DNA of 64,000 nt from NCBI GenBank assembly GCA_037176725.1, contig JAZBRS010000044.1, forward strand, positions 5,828,001-5,892,000, read 5' to 3'. Below, one piece after another: positions 57,157 to 64,000 of the stretch (positions within the stretch are counted from its first letter, which is position 1; each line of letters begins with the position of its first letter). The position numbers and the translations under genes are program-made. The notes beneath the pieces were generated by a model. The model was not told the origin of the DNA. It was given only the letters and a program-made list of their open reading frames with translations, and made no database searches. Origin of the DNA: Posidonia oceanica (Eukaryota > Streptophyta > Magnoliopsida > Alismatales > Posidoniaceae).

Positions 57157-58117
57157 GGAGCCCCAAGGGTTTGGAGCACTGAGTTAGGGCACTTAGAGGG
57201 CGTACCCTGTGGTGTCTTACGGAGAGACAGGTACTGTTGAGGCTTGTTGGCCGGGATGGTTCACTCCCCCATAGGGTGGTCGACCGTAGCTGTGCAGGGA
57301 CACCGTGGTAGTGCCTCGGTGGACTGCTTGTGGCTAGGTGTCTCGCTTGGACCCAAGTGACGACACTTTGTTAACTTGTGTGTGGTTAGCTGTGCTTGTG
57401 GCCACGCCTGTGGGGCGTAGCTCTTGCACTAGTGAGGCGCATTGGTTTGGCTGAGCAGTGTCTCAGCGCTGGCTTTGTGTTTTCATGTTTGTTGTGTTGT
57501 ATTTGTGTGTGTTGAATGCTATTAAGGGTATTCAGACACGGTTGGTTGTCTAGTCCGCACCACGAGTGTGAAGGACAAGATCGTGTGTTTTGAGGCTTGA
57601 TTTGGCTAGTGTGGTCATTTCAAGTGTGCATAAAGATTTTGAAAAGAGCATGCATATGGTTTTGAAATGAAAAGAGAAAAGATGCTTTCAAATGAATGTT
57701 TTTGGTGGTTTGCTTTGTGGGCAATGAGGTATGCCCTATTGTGGCATCTCGAAGTAATGCCTGTGTTTGTTGCTTGTGGCGTAGTTACGACTGTTTCCTC
57801 GACGTTGTTTGTCGAGCTGTTTGTGAGCATAGGTGGGGTGTGTGCTGGGTGACCTATTGAGTGGTCACTCACGTGTGTTTTGTTTTTGTTTTTGGCTGGT
57901 GCAGGGTTGGAGCTGGTGTTGCTAGTGCACAGAGGAGAGGTGTCACACTACCACACATCAAGGGTTCTGGGTAAGTGAGTTGTTTAAGTTTATTTTATTT
58001 CTGCTTTATAGTATTTGTGAGAATTTAGTTCTGTAGTTCATGAATGCTAACAAGATTTAGAAAAAGAAAGAAAAAAAGTTAGCTAGATTATGAGGTAACG
58101 ACATTGGGGTTGTTACA
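57157..58117 (+). repeat. Tandem unit 7, right part
   Basis: LTR-like part of the unit from GGAGCCCCAAGGGTTTGGAG to ...GTTGTTACA at 58117, with GT run, hairpin and G-box (57850-57880). No gene is seen. Confidence 0.88.
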
Positions 58118-58745
58118 TAGATGGTTTTCGATTTGACAAAATGTTTGACTTTTTTTTAAGATAGAGTTTTATTAAACATTTACATGTCATTTATAATAGA
58201 TGAATTTTTTCATTGGTGTATCATATTTTCCACCTCTATATTGCTATTATCGATATTTTCTTGAATTCGAAACACTTTTGTCAACTTATATTCAATTTCT
58301 AAAAGCTTACTTGTTTTCGAACTTTAAAAAATTTGAATTTTTTATTTTTGAAATCTCCAATTACTTTTTCGACATTAACAAACAATGATTTATCTATTTT
58401 GCAATGTTATGTACCTAGAAGGCTTTTCTACTTCATTTTTACACAATTTTGATGATTTTTACGAAAATTACAAAAGTTTTGGAGATTTCTCTCATTTTAT
58501 CAATTAACAAAAAGTGTTTGTATACGATTTTTTTAAAAATTTTAAAAAATCATTGGTTTCCTTAATTGATTGTTATTTTTGTACGTTTTGCCCTACAATC
58601 TCAATGGATCATATTTTGGTAACTTTTGTTGTCATGCTAATAAAATTCGAGAGGATAAACGGGTTTAGATGGAAGAGATAGTTTGACTTTTTGCTAAGTT
58701 AGAGTTTTATTAAATATTTTTTTTATAATTTCTAGTATATGTATT
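58118..58745 (+). repeat. Tandem unit 8, start only
   Basis: AT-rich monomer 1 and the start of monomer 2, cut at CTAGTATATGTATT by the start of an unrelated LTR at 58746. The last five bases, GTATT (58741-58745), should be the target duplication; the partner copy is outside the window. No gene is seen. Confidence 0.9.
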
Positions 58746-58986
58746 TGTAGACACACCATTCTGACAGTCTGGAAGTTGGTGGTTTTCTCTTGCAGGCACG
58801 CTTGGACTCTGGGATGGCTCTTTTTTTCAGACTAACCCATTTCTATCCAAAACCAAACCTAAATCCTTACCTAAACCCCAAAACCTTAACCTAAGCCTTT
58901 CACACCTTTTTAAACCCTTTTTCAACCCAAGCCCAAGCCCATTTCAGCCTTTTGCCTCCTAGGCATGTTGAACGCTGGCACAGGTA

Positions 58987-61284
58987 GCGTCCAACGTTGG
59001 ACGCATCCTGTGCTAGCGTCCAACGTTGGACGCATTCTGCACTAGCATCCAACGGCTCGAGAGATGCAGTGGCTGCTCCGCCACCTTCGGCTCACCTCCT
59101 GTCCTCTCTGCCGCCCGTATGCACTTACTACCCATCCCCTCATGCACTCCAAGCCATCCACTATCTTCCAAGCCGAAGTAAGTGCACTTACTAGCCATCT
59201 TCTCCGCCTTAGCCCTTATCTCGCTCTCCTCCACCCTCACTGACTTCGGTCGCCTCGCCTACCACCGCTGCGACCTTCCTCGGCCCTCTGACAAGTCCCA
59301 CGCCTCTACCTGACAACCCTCGTGGCCTCCATACACCTAGCTTTGCCTGCCATGGCCTGCAAGTGCGTCTGCCATCGCCTACAACCTCTGCCACTGTGGA
59401 GGAACCCATGCAGCAACCCAACAAAACAGCCTTCTTCCCAACCACACACAGCACACCACACGAACTCGAGAGGAAATTGAACCACTCCGAGAGCTAGAGC
59501 AACCTCCCACCTTCACTCCCATACATTCGGCACCCTCTCCCATGCCCCTAGCAAGCCAAGCGACCTCGCTGGAGTCCGCCTGCCGCAAGCTTCCACAGCA
59601 TCGGCGAAGAGCATGAACAGCCGCACCAGGCCTTGGCGAGGTTGGTTTTCGATCCCTGAAGCTCATGCATGAGTGTTTGAATGTTTCTAGATGTTTTCCA
59701 TGCGTTATTGCACAGCACACACCCCTCCTCACCTTGGTTTTCCGACCGCGAGGAGGAGGAGGTGGGTGGAGCAATCCACCCGCCTAATTTTGGCACCAAG
59801 CATACCACCATGCTTGTTGTTGATCACACTTGCTTGCTAGCAAGTTTGTTTGAAGTTTTGGATCGATTTGGCCGCTGTTCTTGGCCAGAAGGATCGTCGC
59901 TCTGTTGGAAACCCAGGCTGGTGCGTCCAACATTGGACGCGGCAGTAGCCAGCGTCCAACACCCTACTCTGCCTTTACTTTTGCTTTAAAGTTTGCCATG
60001 CTTTGTTGTTGCTTGTCTTTTATGGGTCCATGCTGCATGATTTCTTTACATGTTATCAGATGCTATGCCATGCCTGCTTCCTTGTTTTGATCCTTGCTTG
60101 AATCATTTTTGCATGCCTTAAGTCATTCTGCTGTTTGCCTGCGTTGGACGCTGGGGTGAACCATGTCTAACGTTGGACGCTGGTTCATCCAGCGTCCTAC
60201 ATGTCTGCTAGCTCTTATCTGCTGCCATGCTTGTATCTTGCCTCTTTTTGAGATTTATACATGATCCATGCATGTTTAGTGATGCCTGGCCCCTATGGCA
60301 ACCATGCTTAGACTTGTTAATCTCCTCTCAAGTTGCATGCTTTTTTTTCTTGGGTTTTCATCCTTTATTCCTTTGCATGCTCTTCCTTACTTGCTTGTCA
60401 TGGATTATATGCTTGATATGAATGCTTTTTCTTAGTCTGGCATGTCATCAGTAGCTTGCATGCATGTTAAGTGGGGTTTAGAGCTGAGCTCCCCCTTTCG
60501 TAGGTAAGTTTGCATTCTGCAGGTGTTGGACGCTAGGGGCTACAGCGTCCTACGTTGGACGCTGCTGCCACCAGCGTCTAACATCGCTATTTATTTGCTT
60601 TGGTTTCAAGTGTTTGCATGATGCTCTGATCCATATGTTCGCATGATTCCTATGTTTATATGCTTGCTTAGCCTTCATAGCACTTGCTCCTCAGCTTCTA
60701 TAGATCATATGCTAAGTTTCATGCAGAGTTTTTGCTTGTTGTGCCTCCCAGTGCGTTGTATGCTACTATTCCTGGCATCCAACATTGGACGCTGGTTCAG
60801 CTCGCGTCCAACGCTCTGGTTGAGCTTCATGCCTGGCATGCATTGCAGCTGTTGTTCTTTTTTGATTTTTTATGTGATCCTTGCTTACATGTTTAGCCTA
60901 TGCCAGCTTACAGTAACCTAAATGCATGCTTCCATGTTTTGTTCATCATCTGTATGCTAATTTGGTTTGCTGTCCTCTGGTCTATGTTGGACGCCAGCCT
61001 CTCTAGCATCTAATGTTGGACGCCATGCCCGTGGGTGTCCAATGCCCTGCTTGTTTTAATTGCTAATCTTTGCTTGCATATTGGTCTGAATCTACTTCTG
61101 GTTTGCTGTCCCGTTTGCCCTGCATGTCATGCACCTATTCTACTGCATTTCTGCATTTGCATCGCATCCTTATAGCTAGAATGCACCCCTTTTGAAAATT
61201 GCATGCTGTCTGCCTCTAGCTGGTGTTGGACGCCAGCAATGCCAGCGTCGAACGTTGGACGTAGGTATTGCAGCGTCCAACGCT
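58987..61284. repeat. Clusters of an 18 bp palindrome with fixed 29 bp spacing
   Basis: The motif GCGTCCAACGTTGGACGC is perfect at 58987-59004 and 59016-59033 and one base off at 59923-59940. Decayed copies lie at ~60163, 60545, 60775, 61006 and 61245. In each case a further GCGTCCAAC-like half-site starts 28-29 bp after the palindrome start (59045, 59952, 60192, 60574, 60804, 61035, 61273). In four clusters another half-site GTTGGACGC lies 20-22 bp before it. Confidence 0.85.
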
Positions 61285-61420
61285 TACAGTTGGCTGAACC
61301 TGATTTTAAAACGCCGATTTGGTTTCATTCGTCGATTTTTGTGTTTTATCGCTTTTTATGCATACTGCTACCCCCATGCATGCTACCTGACCCCTGTTTT
61401 GGTTTTGCACTTTGTTTTTG

Positions 61421-61635
61421 CATCATTTCCTGCGCCTTTGCATTGTTTTCTGCGCCTTTTCATCATTTTTCGCGCCTTTGCATCATTTTCCACGCCCTTG
61501 CATCGTTTTCCACCCTCTCGCATCGTTTTCCATGCTCTTGCATCGTTTTCTGCCCTTGCATCGTTTCCCATGCTCCTGCATTGTTTTTTGTGCTTTTGCA
61601 TCGTTTTCTGCACTCGCATCATTTTCCACGCCCGC
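61421..61635 (+). repeat. 18-20 bp minisatellite, about 11 copies
   Basis: The consensus is close to CATCGTTTTCCACGCCCTTG. Copies are 18 or 20 bp with variable 3' halves. The (T)-rich half is the most stable. It creates open frames on both strands that I do not treat as genes. Confidence 0.88.
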
Positions 61636-62005
61636 TTTGGTTCACCCCTTACTTGTCGCTTGCATTGCCTAGTTTTCCTCGCAGTTTTGTTTTATCGCCT
61701 GCATTTGCATTAGGGCAATGATGCTTACTGCCTAGGAATTCTCACGAACCAGGGTTCACCCAGTTCGGAATACTAGCAGTGCTGCTGAGCACATAGATAG
61801 CATGTTTATTTCCCATGCATAGCAATTAGACATTCATTGCATTTAGGCATTAGGCAAGCATTTTCCTGCATTAGCGAATGAGATTGCCTAAGAAAGACCA
61901 ACTCTCGGACGTATCGGGGGTGCCTAACACCTTCTCCCTGCGTAACAGGAGTCCTTGCCCTTTCTCTTGGCCCGCAATGACCTCTCCTTCATCCTAGGCA
62001 CGAGC

Positions 62006-62025
62006 CATAGCATAGCATAGCATAG
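62006..62025 (+). repeat. (CATAG)4 short tandem repeat near the LTR end
   Basis: Four perfect 5 bp copies, CATAGCATAG and so on, followed by CAACAC. Confidence 0.9.
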
Positions 62026-62198
62026 CAACACATTGTGTTGCATTGCGTCCCTTTGCATCCGGTTTGGCATGTCTTTTCATTGTTGGCACGAGTCTTGGCA
62101 GTTTCTTCCCTCAGATGCTACCGCATATAGTGAGCCTATTTTGATCGGTGCAGCTTTGGCATCGTGCATGGACGATCAGAATTTCAGGATTACTACAG

Positions 62199-62211
62199 TG
62201 GCGACTCCACT
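62199..62211 (+). other. Primer-binding site of the Tat/Ogre-like element
   Basis: TGGCGACTCCACT lies one base after the LTR end CTACA. TGG at the start fits a tRNA CCA end. Sites of this type are known from Tat/Ogre elements and assigned to tRNA-Arg. The match to a specific tRNA was not computed. Confidence 0.65.
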
Positions 62212-63082
62212 AGGGAGCTTGTACTTCGGCTTTCACCTGGCTTTCTCGCCACTTGCATTTTGCTCCTTTGCCTGCCTTTTTGCCTTTGTATGCATTGTCT
62301 GCTTGCCCGCCTTGCTTGTTTACCTGCTTTACTCCTTTACATGCTTTATTACATGCTTACCTGCATTTACCCACTTAATTTACCTGCTTTGTCCTTGCTT
62401 TATTTCCAGCATTATGCATGTCTAAATATTTGCTTGGCACACCATGCATGCCTTTTGAATGATGAATGCTTTCTTTTACACCAATGCAATGCCACTGCAC
62501 CTGCACATACTATGCATACTTGCCTTTCGCTATGATGAGTGTTTTTCCTTCACCATCATGCTCACAGCACTAGGACATACCTTATGCATGCCTTTTGCAA
62601 TGATTTGTGCTGCTTGCTTGCCATGTTTGGGTGATTTTCTTCCCCTTTTGCATTAAGCCTAAGGACAATTAGGGACTAATTGCTTCCCCCACGGCTAACT
62701 AACAACGGCAAGTAAAAGGAACCTCTAGGAGCAACTAGAGACTGTAATACACCTGCACCCCCTTGAGTTAATAAAATGCGCAAGATAAAACACGAAGCAT
62801 TTGCATGAAGCATCATATAGGGCATGCATTCTTCTCATCTGAGTCCACCTACAGTCTGAGAAGGATGGTCCTGGCCTCTTGCCCTACTGCTTTGGCATGG
62901 TGCAAGTCAGTCGGTCTGTCCCCCTTGTCCAGCGGTCGTGTCGGTGCTAGTGGAGGGTACCACCCATGCTTCTAGCAGGGTCGAGGCCACCAATGCACCA
63001 CCTGTTATACCCGAGCTTTGGCAGAGTTGAAACGAGAGCCTTATTTTCTGACTTAGAGTCTACATAATCCCATTACCCCTAA
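62212..63082 (+). other. Leader of the Tat/Ogre-like element, no gene seen
   Basis: T/C-rich sequence with many TGCATG/ATGCATGCC words, then a less biased stretch from about 62650. I see no domain and no open frame of convincing composition. Confidence 0.6.
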
Positions 63083-63772
63083 GTGCGTCCCGGTAGGTCA
63101 TCTACTCAGGACATGCATGGTGAGAGAGCGCATATTAGGGCATTCATCTGCATCATGCTACCCCTAATAACACTTTTTTGCATCCAACCTCTAACGCGTT
63201 TATTGGTTTTGCAGGTAGGTGTGGGTTCCTTCAGCTGGGATCCTAAGCGTCCCTCTCTATCTTTGAGTTGTCTGTCGCCTCCGACAGTAGCTCGCCTTAG
63301 GTCTTGTGTCCCTACCTTCAGCCGCAGACCTATTTGCTCTCGCTCACTGTCTGCTATGGCCCAGCATACTGGTGAGCCCTCTTCCTCTTTGGCGTTAGGG
63401 GAGATACCGACTTCGGTCTCTCCTTCCCCTGCTTTGGCATCCTCTGTCTCCTCTCCACTTCTGGTGCAAGAGACTTCCCAGCCCCTTTATCTGGATCAAG
63501 GGTCGACCCTAGTCGACCTGGAGCTTGTCACCGAGTCTGCCGCAGTAACCGCCACTCTGGCTCCAAGAGCGTCGCCTTCTATTCCATCCCAGGGCCTTCC
63601 CGTCTCAGGAATCCAGCCTTCTACGGCTGCCTCTTGCATAGGATCCACTCCTATTGCTTCCTTGGTTTCCGTGCCCCCTTTGGTGGACACCTCTTTGCGT
63701 CCCAGCCCATCGGTTGATGCTTTCCCTGCCTCGCAAGCGCAGCGTTTATTGGCTAAGGCCGATAGGCTGTGA
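63083..63772 (+). CDS. Possible first open frame of the Tat/Ogre-like element (unrecognised)
   Basis: The frame is open for 229 codons. The first ATG-led stretch of protein-like composition is MAQHTGEPSSSLALGE, starting at 63357 (138 codons to TGA at 63770). The product is rich in Ser, Pro, Ala and Thr, with no motif I recognise and no zinc knuckle. Ogre-type elements can have an extra frame upstream of gag, and the position fits. It could equally be the N-terminal part of a gag broken by the TGA, or chance. The start before 63357 is unconvincing because a T-rich run and TTTGCAG lie just upstream. No Gag or Pol domain is visible before the window ends. Confidence 0.3.
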   Translation: MRPGRSSTQDMHGERAHIRAFICIMLPLITLFCIQPLTRLLVLQVGVGSFSWDPKRPSLSLSCLSPPTVARLRSCVPTFSRRPICSRSLSAMAQHTGEPSSSLALGEIPTSVSPSPALASSVSSPLLVQETSQPLYLDQGSTLVDLELVTESAAVTATLAPRASPSIPSQGLPVSGIQPSTAASCIGSTPIASLVSVPPLVDTSLRPSPSVDAFPASQAQRLLAKADRL

Positions 63773-64000
63773 AGCATGGCTCTCGCACTCGACCCGACTG
63801 TGGCCTGCTCTTCCCGCCCAACCCCTGAGGTTCCAGTGCTGCCTTCTGTAGCCCTACAAGCACACTACACTGCACTTCTGCCCTTTCCATCGCCCTGGCT
63901 CCTCACAGCTTCGGCGATGGGGGCACATTATCGGCCTCCTGCACCTACACAACACTTTGCACAGCATGCAACTCCTTCCATTGGTGGCCAGTCTTCTGGA
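63773..64000 (+). other. Continuation of the Tat/Ogre-like internal region, no gene resolved
   Basis: C-rich sequence of similar composition to the preceding frame. It may be coding after a frameshift, but the window ends before this can be judged. Confidence 0.4.

Larger units (their letters stand above)
58746..62197 (+). repeat. 5' LTR of the Tat/Ogre-like element (3452 bp)
   Basis: The ends TGTAG and CTACA are a perfect 5 bp inverted match. The left end abuts array DNA and the right end abuts the primer site. Inside are seven clusters of a GCGTCCAACGTTGGACGC palindrome, TGCATG-rich filler, an 18-20 bp minisatellite, and a U5-like block with CTCGGACGTATCGGGG near 61905. Several open frames up to ~170 codons occur but none looks like a protein family. 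Confidence 0.75.
58746..64000 (+). mobile_element. Tat/Ogre-like Ty3/Gypsy element, 5' part only
   Basis: A second LTR family interrupts the array. It consists of a 3452 bp LTR (TGTAG...CTACA), a primer-binding site TGGCGACTCCACT one base after it, a long leader and a possible first open frame. The primer site and the long untranslated leader resemble Tat/Ogre elements, which use a tRNA-Arg-type primer. The assignment rests on these features only, because no pol is in the window. The element runs off the right edge. Confidence 0.7.

Noticed and set aside
819..58745. rDNA intergenic spacer (tandem unit with subrepeats)
   Set aside because: No rRNA-like sequence occurs in any unit.
58840..58930. 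Telomere-like CCTAAA/CCCAAAACC words
   Set aside because: The words are irregular and mixed with other sequence. There is no true TTTAGGG tandem run.
58987..59057. Possible CRISPR-like array
   Set aside because: Only two perfect palindromes are adjacent, the rest are scattered and decayed, and the context is a plant LTR.
61192..61721. ~170-codon Cys/Phe/His-rich open frames in the Tat/Ogre-like LTR
   Set aside because: They run through a minisatellite in two frames at once; it is an LTR, and repeat structure explains the openness.

Overview
The window is repetitive nuclear DNA from a seed plant. The evidence is Ty3/Gypsy LTR retrotransposons with plant hallmarks (initiator-tRNA-Met primer sites, a chromodomain-like pol end, a Tat/Ogre-like primer site) and a fragment of a plant serine carboxypeptidase-like gene. 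The species cannot be named from this sequence. I found no intact host gene, tRNA, rRNA or CRISPR array.

Layout. The background from 819 to 58745 is a head-to-tail array of a ~3.6 kb unit (8 full or partial units plus a tail). After subtracting later insertions, four successive units measure 3595, 3623, about 3620 and 3610 bp. Each unit has ~1.5 kb of AT-rich DNA (about 2.7 copies of a ~540 bp monomer), a ~110 bp GC-rich island, a linker with a conserved hairpin, and ~1.4 kb of GC-richer DNA that aligns by eye with the 3' half of the LTRs inserted in the array. The array therefore looks like an LTR-derived satellite.

Insertions into the array, left to right: an LTR fragment (1-818, minus); a 5'-truncated, intronless serine carboxypeptidase retrocopy (10510-11337, minus) with a 12 bp target duplication; a complete but dead 10.56 kb Tekay/Del-type element with a perfect 5 bp duplication (12027-22582, plus); a solo LTR (26615-29771, minus); a second related element (32983-~43331, plus) whose 3' LTR is cut short; a third (48258-57156, minus), also with a truncated 3' LTR; and, from 58746 to the window end, the 5' LTR and leader of a Tat/Ogre-like element.

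The three Gypsy elements share a gag-pro-RT-RNaseH-IN-chromodomain order. All are broken by stops and frameshifts, and most stops whose prior codon can be read from a sister copy are CAG to TAG. All three also carry a short candidate intron at the gag/pro border (149, 122 and 132 bp). It starts GTAAGT, ends AG and lies in phase 1. Removing it would put gag in frame with protease, while keeping it stops translation a few codons past the donor. This possible splice switch between Gag and Gag-Pol, and the LTR-like satellite, are the most unusual things in the window.
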